Positions 8,677 to 16,579 of a stretch of 34,367 bases of DNA are shown here, one piece after another. The DNA is taken from positions 1-34,367 of the forward strand of contig JBGPIK010000020.1 of NCBI GenBank assembly GCA_041484845.1. Reading direction: 5' to 3'. The position numbers and the translations under genes are program-made. This DNA comes from JBGPIK01 sp041484845. Lineage in GTDB: Bacteria > Desulfobacterota > Binatia > UBA9968. The notes below the pieces were generated by a model that was given only the letters and a program-made list of their open reading frames with translations, did no database searches and was not told where the DNA came from. How positions within the stretch are numbered: position 1 is the stretch's first letter; every line of letters starts with the position of its first letter.

Positions 8677-9594
8677 ATGTCACTTAAAACTGAGAAGATC
8701 TGGTTTGACGGAGAGATGGTGCGCTGGGAGGATGCTAAAGTGCACGTCTTGTCCCATGCCCTGCATTACGGCACCGCCTACTTCGAAGGGATTCGTTGCT
8801 ACGCGTTGGAAAACGCCCGTTCTGCGGTCTTTCGACTTGCGGACCACATGCGCAGACTGGCTGATTCCGGAAAAATTCTAGGCTTTCCACTGCCCTACAC
8901 GGTTGAACAGCTGCAACAAGCCACCTTAGATTTGATTCGAGCCAATAATCTCAAGGAATGTTACATCCGTCCACTGGCCTTTGTCGGCCTTGGCGATATG
9001 GGGCTTTACGCGCCAAAAAACCCGGTGAATGTTTGCATTGCGGTTTGGCCGTGGGGCGCTTACCTCGGCGACGAGGGACTTAAGAACGGCATCCGCGCGA
9101 AAGTTTCGTCGTACACGCGCCACCACGTCAACGTCATGATGACCAAGAGCAAAGCGTCGGGCAATTATATCAATTCCGTCTTAGCCAAAACCGAGGTGAA
9201 AAAGGCCGGTTATGATGAGGCCGTCATGCTCGACGCCGAGGGCTATGTCTCGGAGGCGAGCGGTGAAAACATTTTCATCGCGCGCGACCGGAAAATAAAG
9301 ACCACCCCACTGACTTCGATTCTCGCTGGCATCACGCGCGACTCCATCATCATCATTGCGCGCGACAAGGGCTACGAAGTGGTTGAAGAGCGCTTTACCC
9401 GAGATGAGCTCTATACGGCGGACGAAGCTTTCTTTACCGGAACGGCGGCCGAGTTAACCCCGATCCGTGAAGTGGACGACCGCCAGATCGGCGCCGGGTG
9501 CCGGGGTCCTATCACGGAGGAAATTCAGCAAAGCTTCTTCGACGTCATCAAAGGCAAAGATAAAAAGTACAGCCAATGGCTGGCGTACGTGTAA
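8677..9594 (+). CDS. ilvE: Branched-chain amino acid aminotransferase
   Basis: This PLP-dependent fold-type IV aminotransferase performs the last step of leucine, isoleucine and valine synthesis, transferring the amino group from glutamate. Features in order: IWFDGEMVRWEDAKVHVLSH and the HYGTAYFEGIRCY substrate region (residues 30-42), RPLAFVG, the PLP lysine Lys159 in SKASGNYINS, the E of GYVSEASGENIF, and the C-terminal FFTGTAAELTPI that helps bind the cofactor phosphate. Length of 305 matches the bacterial IlvE group I form. The ATG at 8677 precedes the conserved N-terminal strand directly. D-amino acid transaminase and aminodeoxychorismate lyase are related, but the FEGIRCY motif favours IlvE. 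Confidence 0.94.
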   Translation: MSLKTEKIWFDGEMVRWEDAKVHVLSHALHYGTAYFEGIRCYALENARSAVFRLADHMRRLADSGKILGFPLPYTVEQLQQATLDLIRANNLKECYIRPLAFVGLGDMGLYAPKNPVNVCIAVWPWGAYLGDEGLKNGIRAKVSSYTRHHVNVMMTKSKASGNYINSVLAKTEVKKAGYDEAVMLDAEGYVSEASGENIFIARDRKIKTTPLTSILAGITRDSIIIIARDKGYEVVEERFTRDELYTADEAFFTGTAAELTPIREVDDRQIGAGCRGPITEEIQQSFFDVIKGKDKKYSQWLAYV

Positions 9595-9644
9595 TGCGCA
9601 AGTGATCCAGGCTGTAGCCATCGAACATCTGAGCACGATACACC

Positions 9645-10016
9645 ATGGCGGAACTGCGGGAACCCACCCTTCGAGTGACGATGCTTCCGCGTGATACTAA
9701 CGCGCGCGGGACCATTTTCGGCGGCGTCATTCTGAGCCATATCGACTTGGCCGGCGCTATTGCCGCGTCCAGGACGGCCTCGAGAAATTTCGTGACCCGG
9801 TCAATGCGTGAAGTCGAATTTATCGCGCCGGTTTATGTCGGTGACGTGGTAAGCTTTTATGCGGACGTGCGCCGGGAAGGGACGACCTCGATTACCATCG
9901 ACGTCATGGTTGAGGCCGAAAGAGGCAAAGAACCGCGCCATCGGGTCAAAGTGACCGAGGCCGAGGTCATTTATGTGGCCGTCGATGAAGCGGGAAAGCC
10001 GATAGCGATAAGGTAA
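9645..10016 (+). CDS. Acyl-CoA thioesterase, YciA-like hotdog fold
   Basis: A 123-residue single-domain hotdog thioesterase, predicted to hydrolyse acyl-CoA to free acid and CoA in the cytoplasm. The conserved N-terminal part LPRDTNARGTIFGGVILSHID (the ARG-T-FGG core with the catalytic Asn and Asp of this group) is followed by the ASRTASRNFVTRS and FIAPVYVGDVVSFYADV strands seen in YciA and the BACH family. It sits 50 bases after ilvE and 3 bases before an exported TPR protein, so the three may share a transcript. A link to branched-chain acyl-CoA turnover is possible but only from position. Confidence 0.88.
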   Translation: MAELREPTLRVTMLPRDTNARGTIFGGVILSHIDLAGAIAASRTASRNFVTRSMREVEFIAPVYVGDVVSFYADVRREGTTSITIDVMVEAERGKEPRHRVKVTEAEVIYVAVDEAGKPIAIR

Positions 10017-10019
10017 TTT

Positions 10020-10862
10020 ATGCGGGCTAGAAGTTTGCTTCTTTCCTTGGCCGTGTCTCTCTTTGCGCAGGCGAATGTTTTTAGTCATACCAGTTCCGCC
10101 TCCCCCGACGACGGTCTAACGCCGTGTTGCAAAAGTGAAACTTCGGATACCGCACAGCTGCACAAGAATGCCGAACGGCTCTACGGCCAATTCAAAATCA
10201 AAGAATCGGCCGGCGAGTTGCTAAAGATTCTTCAGATCGCCCCGCGCGATTTTGAAGCGACAACCAAGCTGTCGCGCGCTTATATTGATTTCGGGGACAT
10301 TATTCCTGAATCGTCTCCGGACTGGCGGGAAAAACGGATGAAGGAATATCGCAAGGCGGAAGAATACGCGCGCCAGGCGATTAATATCAATCCGAATTCC
10401 ACCTGGGGTCATTTTTATGTCGCCGCCTCATTGGGCAGCATAGCGCTCGTGTCGCCGACGTCTAAACAGATCGATTTAGCGGCAGAGATTCGCAGCTCAC
10501 TGGAAAAAGCTATCGCACTCGATCCGAAAAATGGCTTTGCTTATCATGTCTATGGAATTTGGCACCGCAAAATGGCTGAGATCGGTAAAACGGGCCGGCT
10601 GTTCGCTTCCGTTCTCTATGGCCGCTCGCCGCCGTCGGGAAATCTCGAGAAATCCATCGACTATTTGAAAAAGGCCGTCGCGTTGAATCCCGAGGTGATT
10701 GCGAGTCGGCTCGAACTGGCGAAAAGCTATATAGCGGCTGAAAACTGGCCGATGGCGCGCAGCTCCCTTATTCCGATTCGCCAACTGCCGATCCAATTCT
10801 CCGATGATGCCAGGCATAAACAGCATGCGGAGCAGATCCTCGAAGAAATCAAAGACCGTTAA
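10020..10862 (+). CDS. Exported TPR-repeat protein
   Basis: This 280-residue protein begins with a signal peptide (MRARSLLLSLAVSLFAQANVFS), so it is likely periplasmic. The rest is helical and built of tetratricopeptide repeats. Recognisable units include AERLYGQFKIKESAGELLKI, the YRKAEEYARQAININPNSTWGHFY unit near residue 115, LEKAIALDPKNGFAYHVYG near 165, and YLKKAVALNPEVIASRLELAKSY near 220. The pattern resembles the TPR part of RMD1-like proteins, but no enzyme domain is visible and the function is unknown. TPR proteins usually act as protein-binding scaffolds. It begins 3 bases after the thioesterase stop, so it is probably co-transcribed with it. Confidence 0.8.
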   Translation: MRARSLLLSLAVSLFAQANVFSHTSSASPDDGLTPCCKSETSDTAQLHKNAERLYGQFKIKESAGELLKILQIAPRDFEATTKLSRAYIDFGDIIPESSPDWREKRMKEYRKAEEYARQAININPNSTWGHFYVAASLGSIALVSPTSKQIDLAAEIRSSLEKAIALDPKNGFAYHVYGIWHRKMAEIGKTGRLFASVLYGRSPPSGNLEKSIDYLKKAVALNPEVIASRLELAKSYIAAENWPMARSSLIPIRQLPIQFSDDARHKQHAEQILEEIKDR

Positions 10863-11069
10863 ATGCGCGAACCGGCTTGAATCCTCCCCCTTTTTTTCAG
10901 GGATCCGCCGCGCGGCCGAAGACAACTCTGGAGCCACGCCGTGCGCAGCCCATGGCTTGCGGCTCCAGCCACCGCTGAACCGCGCCCCCGGGGTTTGAGT
11001 ACAGAACGGTTCTAGCCGAAAACGGTTAAGACGCTGCTCGTTTGCACCGGCAGCGATGTTTCAGTATCT

Positions 11070-11993
11070 ATGAGCACGGACATGGATAGTTTCCGACGCA
11101 TCCTTTTGTTGCTGATTCCCCTTCTGCTCGTCGTCAGTTGCGGCAAATCTCCTCCTGCAGCTAAAATTCTTCGCGTCGGCTTTGTTCCTGCGGAAGACGT
11201 TCAACAAGTCATCCAAAACGCGCAACCGATTGTCGAGATCCTGCAAAAGCAACTGCAGATGGACGTACAGCCTTTCGTAGCGACCGATTACACGGGAGTC
11301 GTGGAGGCGTTGCGGGCAAACAAACTGGATATCGCTTTTTTGACGCCGGCGTCCTATGTTTTGGCGAAGAATGAGGCCAACGTCCGCGTGGCACTGAAAT
11401 CCGAACGCAAGGGCTCCCCCTATTACTACGCGGCCATTATTACCCGCGCCGACAGCGGGATTAAGAGACTCGAAGACTTGCGCGGCAAAACATTCGCCTT
11501 CGGCGATCCGCTTTCGACTTCGGCCAACGTTTTCCCGCGAAAAATGTTTCACGAGCACGGCATCGATCCGGTGCGCGACTTCAAGCAGATTCTTTATTCG
11601 GGAGGGCACGATGCGACGGTGCTGGCCGTGCTTAACGGCAAAGTCGATGCCGGGGCGACCTATGCCAACTCGCCGGATAGCACCGACACGGCCTGGATGC
11701 GTTACCTCAAGAATCCCGAAGACATTAAGAAAATTCGCGCGATCGCTTTCTCGGAGCCGATCCCGGCGGACAATATCGTGATCAACGGCAGCCTCGACGA
11801 ACGGATCGCGAAAAAAGTTGAGGAAATTTTTCTAGCCCTTAGCCGCGATCCGCAGGGAAAGAAAATGCTCCGCGATCTCTACCAGATCGACGGATTCGTG
11901 CCCGCCACCGATAAGGATTACGACTCCGTGCGCGAGGCCTTTGCCATTGCCGGCATTAAACTTAAAGAGGCGCTGCAAAAAAAGCGATCGTGA
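11070..11993 (+). CDS. phnD: Phosphonate/phosphite-type ABC transporter substrate-binding lipoprotein
   Basis: PhnD-family binding proteins capture phosphonate, phosphite or phosphate outside the inner membrane. This one is a lipoprotein: a hydrophobic stretch LLLLIPLLLVVSC ends in the lipidated Cys24. The mature part shows the family landmarks LRVGFVPAED, ATDYTGVVEALRANKLDIAFLTPASYVLA, the GKTFAFGDPLSTSANVFPR loop (the S-T-S around the phosphoryl-binding site) and the GGHDATVLAVLNGKVDAGATY strand-turn. It overlaps phnC by four bases (GTGA), a typical transport operon. Start could also be the ATG four codons later. The exact ligand cannot be read from sequence. The 207 bases upstream hold no gene. 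Confidence 0.92.
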   Translation: MSTDMDSFRRILLLLIPLLLVVSCGKSPPAAKILRVGFVPAEDVQQVIQNAQPIVEILQKQLQMDVQPFVATDYTGVVEALRANKLDIAFLTPASYVLAKNEANVRVALKSERKGSPYYYAAIITRADSGIKRLEDLRGKTFAFGDPLSTSANVFPRKMFHEHGIDPVRDFKQILYSGGHDATVLAVLNGKVDAGATYANSPDSTDTAWMRYLKNPEDIKKIRAIAFSEPIPADNIVINGSLDERIAKKVEEIFLALSRDPQGKKMLRDLYQIDGFVPATDKDYDSVREAFAIAGIKLKEALQKKRS

Positions 11994-12769
11994 TTATCCT
12001 CGAGATTAAGGATCTGCACAAGGCTTACGATGCAGCGACGCCGGTGCTCCGCGGCGTTAATCTGAAGATCGCGCAAGGTGAGTTTGTCGGCATCATCGGC
12101 CTCAGCGGCGCAGGAAAATCGACCCTGCTGCGATGTATCAATCGACTTATCGATTCAACCTCCGGTGAAATCATCGTGCCCGGTTCGCTTCTGGGGCTCG
12201 ATCTCGGTGGCGCCGCGGTCGATATTTTAAAACTAGCACCACACGAACTTCGTCTGCTCAGACGCAAGGTCGGTATGGTTTTTCAGCAGTTCAACATTGT
12301 CAAGCGTCTCTCGGTCATTGAAAACGTGCTCTCGGGCGGGCTGGGCTATCAACCCGCGCTGCGGAGCACGCTGCGGATCTTCTCAGAAGCCGAGCGACAT
12401 CAAGCCCTGACAAATCTCAAGCGCGTGGGGCTGTTGGCACACGCGTACAGGCGCGCGGACGAGCTGAGCGGAGGCGAACAGCAGCGAGTAGCCATCGCCC
12501 GAACGTTGATGCAACAGCCGGCGATTATCTTGGCCGATGAGCCCGTGGCGAGCCTCGATCCTACGCTCTCCCGCGTAGTGCTGGAAATTCTCAAAAGAGT
12601 TTGCCGCGAGGACGGTATCACGGCCCTCGTCAGTCTTCATACGCTGGAGTTGACTCGGGCGTTTGCCGACCGCGTCGTGGGCCTGAAGCGGGGGCGGCTC
12701 TTATTCGACTGCCCGGCGAAGGATTTGACCGATACGATGGCGGATTCGGTTTATCAGCAGGGAGATTAG
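11990..12769 (+). CDS. phnC: Phosphonate-type ABC transporter ATP-binding protein
   Basis: The ATPase of the importer. Walker A is GLSGAGKSTLLR, the Q-loop is VFQQFNIV, the ABC signature is LSGGEQQRVAIARTL, Walker B is IILADEPVASLD and the switch His lies in LVSLHTLEL. The stretch between Q-loop and signature (VIENVLSGGLGYQPALRSTL and onward) is characteristic of PhnC rather than of other ABC ATPases. The GTG at 11990 overlaps the phnD stop, so translation is coupled. Unusually, the cognate permease gene does not follow; the next gene is on the other strand and phnE lies about 5.2 kb further on. Confidence 0.93.
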   Translation: MIILEIKDLHKAYDAATPVLRGVNLKIAQGEFVGIIGLSGAGKSTLLRCINRLIDSTSGEIIVPGSLLGLDLGGAAVDILKLAPHELRLLRRKVGMVFQQFNIVKRLSVIENVLSGGLGYQPALRSTLRIFSEAERHQALTNLKRVGLLAHAYRRADELSGGEQQRVAIARTLMQQPAIILADEPVASLDPTLSRVVLEILKRVCREDGITALVSLHTLELTRAFADRVVGLKRGRLLFDCPAKDLTDTMADSVYQQGD

Positions 12770-12867
12770 ATCATCTTGAGTCTGTTATGCTCTGGCCGCC
12801 GCTGTTTTTGCAGCGTTTACCTCCGGCTTCCTTCATTGGGAATTTGATCGCATCCTTGGCGCGGTCC

Positions 12868-15519
12868 TTAATACATCAGACCTAGATATCGCCAGTAAGG
12901 AATGGCCACAATGAGGGCAAGGATGTACGCGAGAGCGTAAAATGGACTGACCCGAGACATGAGCCGATAGCTGAATCCCTTTCCATCGGTTGTCGAATAC
13001 GCAAGCGTGTGCCAGTCAACTTGGAATGAGAAGAACCAGACTTCGGAGGCGATCAGGACGATCATGGTTATGATCCACGGGTTTACATGCAAGTCGGCCG
13101 CTAAAGGCAGCAAAGCGATGGCCAGGGTCACAACGGTAAGGAAACTGGTGAAAACCAACTTAACCGCATAAGTGATCAGTGCAATAATGACAAACGCGAT
13201 AGCCGGACTGTAGGTGAAAGGAAGAATAACCGGGGAGAATATCCCAACTAACCAGTGATCAATTTTTGCCTGGGTGAGCAAGGTGGGAATACTCAAAGTC
13301 ACCCCCATATAAAGCAGCATCTCCCAATCGATGCTTTTCTTGATCCTTCCCCAACCCAAGACTCCTGAGTTGATCAAGACGCACAGCGAAACGAGCGAGA
13401 TCCACGCGCCGTCGATCCCGTGATACCCAACGGTCAACCAACCTACGACCGTGAAACAAAGCACCGCCAGAGTTATCCATTCATCCTTTGATAGAGGGCC
13501 AAGGATGTCGAGTTGCATTGTGACCATCTTGTAAGATACCTGCGGCTGGGATTCCGGCTCGTATAGATACATCGTTACGGCCAATATGACCGCCGTCACG
13601 ACCAATGTCGGTGGCAGCGCGGCAAGAAACCAATAGCCCCAGGTAAAGTGGGAACGAACCTCAGCTGGAAGCAGTCCCCACGCGATGAGACTGGTCGTCG
13701 AACCTGTCAAGAAGAGAAACCCAAGCTGTCCGAGGCCCAAAAAACTGGCGACAAAGAGGCCGGTAGAAGCTTTGGACGGATTCTTGTACCCCAAGCTTTC
13801 AGATAGGTTGGTGAGCATTTGGCTTATGATTGCCGTCCGCGCGCTTTGTTGCGGGATCAACGCCATTACGACGATACCCATGAAACCCAGCGCTATGATC
13901 TGCCAATTGTATTTGAGCGGAAAGGTGCGAACCAATTGCAATGAGAACCGATAGAAAAGGCCGGTGCTAGTAATCGCGGCGCCGAGACCGAGAACTCCGA
14001 GAGTCATGAACCAGGTTGTGCTAGCGAAGCCGCCCAGCACGACTTCTGGTTTTGCCAACCCTGTCAATATGAATCCTAGAGCGAAAAGTAAGGCGACTCC
14101 ATATTCAGGGAAAACCCAAAAGACCCAATAGATTAACGTGAGGCATAACAAACCGAGTTGCTTCCTTGCCGGCGGTTCGAGCCCGAGGTCAGGGTTTGCA
14201 AACCACAGATATCCCCAGACGATAAGGCCGAGAATTCCTCCAATCCATCGAAAGAAAGATTTCCCGTAAAATCCGGAAAGTGAAGAGAAAAGACCATGAG
14301 CTTGCCCAGAGACACTGTTGGTAAGTAATAGTTCCCGACTGGAACCTATTCTGTCGATATTGATGTCGGGTTCATCATTCGAAAGCGCGTTCGTCTGCTG
14401 TTCGACGACATTTACGGCGTTGCGCAGGAAGCCTAAAGCCTCGGTGTAATTTTTTTTTTGGATCAGAAGATCTACCGTCTTTCGATTACGAGAAAAAACC
14501 TTGGCACCGGCGGGCGGCTCTTTTTGAGCCAGGACTTCCACATAGATCCGGATTGCCGCCGCCGGATCTCCGAGCTGAATTAACGTATCCGCTTGAAGGT
14601 GGATTAATCCTATGTCCGAAAGAACATAGTCCGGCGGAATTTTCTCGATCGCGCCTTTCACGAACACGGCTGAAGATCGCAAAAGCTCTTCCTTCCGGGC
14701 AATCAAAATCCGGCTTGCTCCCGCCCAGTCTCTCGCCTCCAGGCATTGGTATACTGCTTGGACCCAGTCGTTGAGCGCTTCGTAAAGAGTGGTCAGTTGA
14801 GCATGGAGGCGTTGCTTGGTTTCTTTACCGTCGATGGCGAGCAACTTCTTCGTCAAGAAATCTCTAAAAAAGGCATGGAGCGCATAACCTCGATCGAAGG
14901 ACCGAATTAAGGGAAGCTGACTGCTTTTCAGGGAGGAAAGAAATGTCTCCGCCTTTTCCGTCTTGAGGAGAAAATCGATGATTTTAGGATCTATAGTTGT
15001 AAGCAGTGATGCACGGCGCAAAAAGCGTTGCTCATCGTCCGGCCTGGTCGCGTAGAATTCCTCGGCCAGTGAGTTAAATGCGTCGCGACTTTGGGAATAT
15101 TGCCTCTCCATGCGCGAGAGTCGCTGGCTCAAGATGGCGCAGAAGTGAAGCAACCAAGAGGGATGTTTTGCAATGAGCGTGTCCCAGGCTTCTCGACTAA
15201 GCTTCCATAGGGTTGTATCTCTTATCGCGACGACGGTCGCAGAGCGGGGCTTTGCGGAGAGCAGCGCCATTTCACCGAAGCATTCCTGTGGTCCGAGCAC
15301 CGCGATGGTTTCCCCTTTGCCGTCGCCGCTTTCCAGCACGATACTGACTGCTCCCGTTTGGACGATATAAAAGGCGTCTCCTTTATCGCCCTGCGAGAAT
15401 ATGGTTCTTCCGGCATCGACGGCTTCCTCTTCCAGATTGCCCATGACCTTGGCCACGTCCTCGCGCGAGAGGCCGGAAAATAACGGTATGTTTCTGATGA
15501 TGTCTGAAAGATCAGCCAT
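12868..15519 (-). CDS. Cyclic-nucleotide-binding domain / MalT-like helical region / SLC13-type transporter fusion
   Basis: An 883-residue three-part protein. Residues ~10-130 are a CRP-type cyclic-nucleotide-binding domain with an intact phosphate-binding cassette (FGEMALLSAKPRSATVVA, 81-98, Arg92-Ser93-Ala94). Residues ~160-375 resemble the helical arm that follows the ATPase in MalT/LuxR-type STAND regulators: FLRRASLLTTIDPKIIDFLL and GYALHAFFRDFLTKKL match the usual FLLRTSIL and YRYHxLFRDFL elements, followed by TPR-like helices. Residues ~422-883 are a polytopic anion permease of the SLC13/DASS type, in two repeats, with the hairpin FLFLTGSTTSLIAWGLLP. The usual S-N-T motifs read S-A-R-T (559-562) and S-F-L-T (792-795). 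Convergent with phnC. My reading is a transporter gated by a cyclic nucleotide through the helical linker. Ligand and nucleotide are unknown. Confidence 0.85.
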   Translation of the reverse strand: MADLSDIIRNIPLFSGLSREDVAKVMGNLEEEAVDAGRTIFSQGDKGDAFYIVQTGAVSIVLESGDGKGETIAVLGPQECFGEMALLSAKPRSATVVAIRDTTLWKLSREAWDTLIAKHPSWLLHFCAILSQRLSRMERQYSQSRDAFNSLAEEFYATRPDDEQRFLRRASLLTTIDPKIIDFLLKTEKAETFLSSLKSSQLPLIRSFDRGYALHAFFRDFLTKKLLAIDGKETKQRLHAQLTTLYEALNDWVQAVYQCLEARDWAGASRILIARKEELLRSSAVFVKGAIEKIPPDYVLSDIGLIHLQADTLIQLGDPAAAIRIYVEVLAQKEPPAGAKVFSRNRKTVDLLIQKKNYTEALGFLRNAVNVVEQQTNALSNDEPDINIDRIGSSRELLLTNSVSGQAHGLFSSLSGFYGKSFFRWIGGILGLIVWGYLWFANPDLGLEPPARKQLGLLCLTLIYWVFWVFPEYGVALLFALGFILTGLAKPEVVLGGFASTTWFMTLGVLGLGAAITSTGLFYRFSLQLVRTFPLKYNWQIIALGFMGIVVMALIPQQSARTAIISQMLTNLSESLGYKNPSKASTGLFVASFLGLGQLGFLFLTGSTTSLIAWGLLPAEVRSHFTWGYWFLAALPPTLVVTAVILAVTMYLYEPESQPQVSYKMVTMQLDILGPLSKDEWITLAVLCFTVVGWLTVGYHGIDGAWISLVSLCVLINSGVLGWGRIKKSIDWEMLLYMGVTLSIPTLLTQAKIDHWLVGIFSPVILPFTYSPAIAFVIIALITYAVKLVFTSFLTVVTLAIALLPLAADLHVNPWIITMIVLIASEVWFFSFQVDWHTLAYSTTDGKGFSYRLMSRVSPFYALAYILALIVAIPYWRYLGLMY

Positions 15520-16042
15520 GCGAGACTATCCACATTGTGCGAACAGGAAAGTTAGCAAAACCTGACAGCGATGTATACGGCAAATTAGCTTGTAAGCCCA
15601 TTTATGGCGCTGAATGCGCGGCTCGCTCGTGGCGGCTGAAAATTCCGCCCCGCCGGTGGGCGACGGGTCTCACGGAAACGGGTACCCTTTCACAACGGTG
15701 GTTTGGCAGCAGGTGGCCGGTCAGAGAAGTTTGACCCCAAGGTGACGCTGCAGGTATTAATAAATTCTTTGCGAATCTGAACCCCGGGCTTTTGGAATGG
15801 AAAAAAACCCGCGGTTGTGTTAATCGGCAAGTACGCGATTCCATTGGTTGGACCCTAAGGGTGTCATTCTGTAGAACATCAGGACGAGACGGTGCTTTTC
15901 TTGCCCTTAGCCGGAGAAAAAGTAGGGAGGTAACCGGAGATAGGCTGAGCGTTCCCGGCGAGAGTAAAATAGCAGTCGGGAGTATGATCGGTAATGGTGC
16001 GAGAGTCGCCGCCGGTGAATAAAAAAATGCTAAGGATGGACT
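15520..16042. other. 523-base divergent intergenic region
   Basis: This stretch separates the reverse-strand fusion gene from the forward cyclic-nucleotide-binding gene. No open frame in it looks like a protein: the longest, on the minus strand, has unnatural composition. Apart from one candidate promoter (15731-15760) I see no repeat or RNA gene. It is a plausible site for shared regulation of the two transport units. Confidence 0.5.
15731..15760 (+). promoter_or_regulatory. Possible promoter for the cyclic-nucleotide-binding protein and AI-2E permease
   Basis: TTGACC (15731-15736, five of six) and TATTAA (15755-15760, four of six) lie 18 bases apart and point at the gene starting at 16043. 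The leader would be about 270 bases, which is long. Confidence 0.35.
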
Positions 16043-16579
16043 TTGAATACCGCTAAGTGGCGTTTGCTCAACCCTTGGGTGGACCGCCGGCAATACCACC
16101 GGCTGCAACTGCTTGCTAAGGTGCCGCTTTTCTCCGGCCTAAGTCAAAGGCAACTGGGCAAGCTTCTCATTAAGCTGTTCGAACGAAATTACCAGTCGGG
16201 CGAGACAATATTCGTCCAAGGCGAGGCCGGCAAGGCACTTTTTATCGTCCTATCGGGGAAAGTGTCGATCTTTCGTGACCACAACGAAACGGAAGAACAG
16301 CTCGCAACGCTAATGGCCGGAAGTTATTTCGGTGAATTGGCGTTGATTGATGATCAGCCGCGCTTTGCCGGTGCGCGCGCGGATGAACCAACAGGTTTGC
16401 TCATATTATACAAAAGTGATTTTGACGATCTGACAGAGGGCCACAAGACGATCGCGATCAAAGTGATGAATAATCTATTGCATACGCTCGCCGGTTATAT
16501 TCGCAAGGCCCAGTCCCACGGGAATAACCGCAACCCCATAATCACGGATGTCGCCTCCGCCAAAACAAAATCGCCATGA
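16043..16579 (+). CDS. Stand-alone cyclic-nucleotide-binding-domain protein (no HTH)
   Basis: This 178-residue protein has a CRP-type cyclic-nucleotide-binding fold (about residues 24-150): VPLFSGLSQRQLGKLL, FVQGEAGKALFIVLSGKVSIF and the cassette GSYFGELALIDDQPRFAGARA. The usual Arg-Ser/Thr of the cassette is Arg-Phe here, so nucleotide binding may be altered or lost. No helix-turn-helix follows; the tail is short and polar. It is therefore not a transcription factor of the CRP/FNR kind and may regulate a partner protein. The TTG start at 16043 is favoured by AAGGATGGA just upstream. Its 3' end overlaps the AI-2E permease gene, which suggests the permease as partner (inference). Confidence 0.85.
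   Translation: MNTAKWRLLNPWVDRRQYHRLQLLAKVPLFSGLSQRQLGKLLIKLFERNYQSGETIFVQGEAGKALFIVLSGKVSIFRDHNETEEQLATLMAGSYFGELALIDDQPRFAGARADEPTGLLILYKSDFDDLTEGHKTIAIKVMNNLLHTLAGYIRKAQSHGNNRNPIITDVASAKTKSP

Noticed and set aside
15602..16108. 168-codon minus-strand frame between the divergent transporter units
   Set aside because: Composition is rich in Pro, Ser and Arg without a domain pattern, and it overlaps the true start of the 16043 gene.
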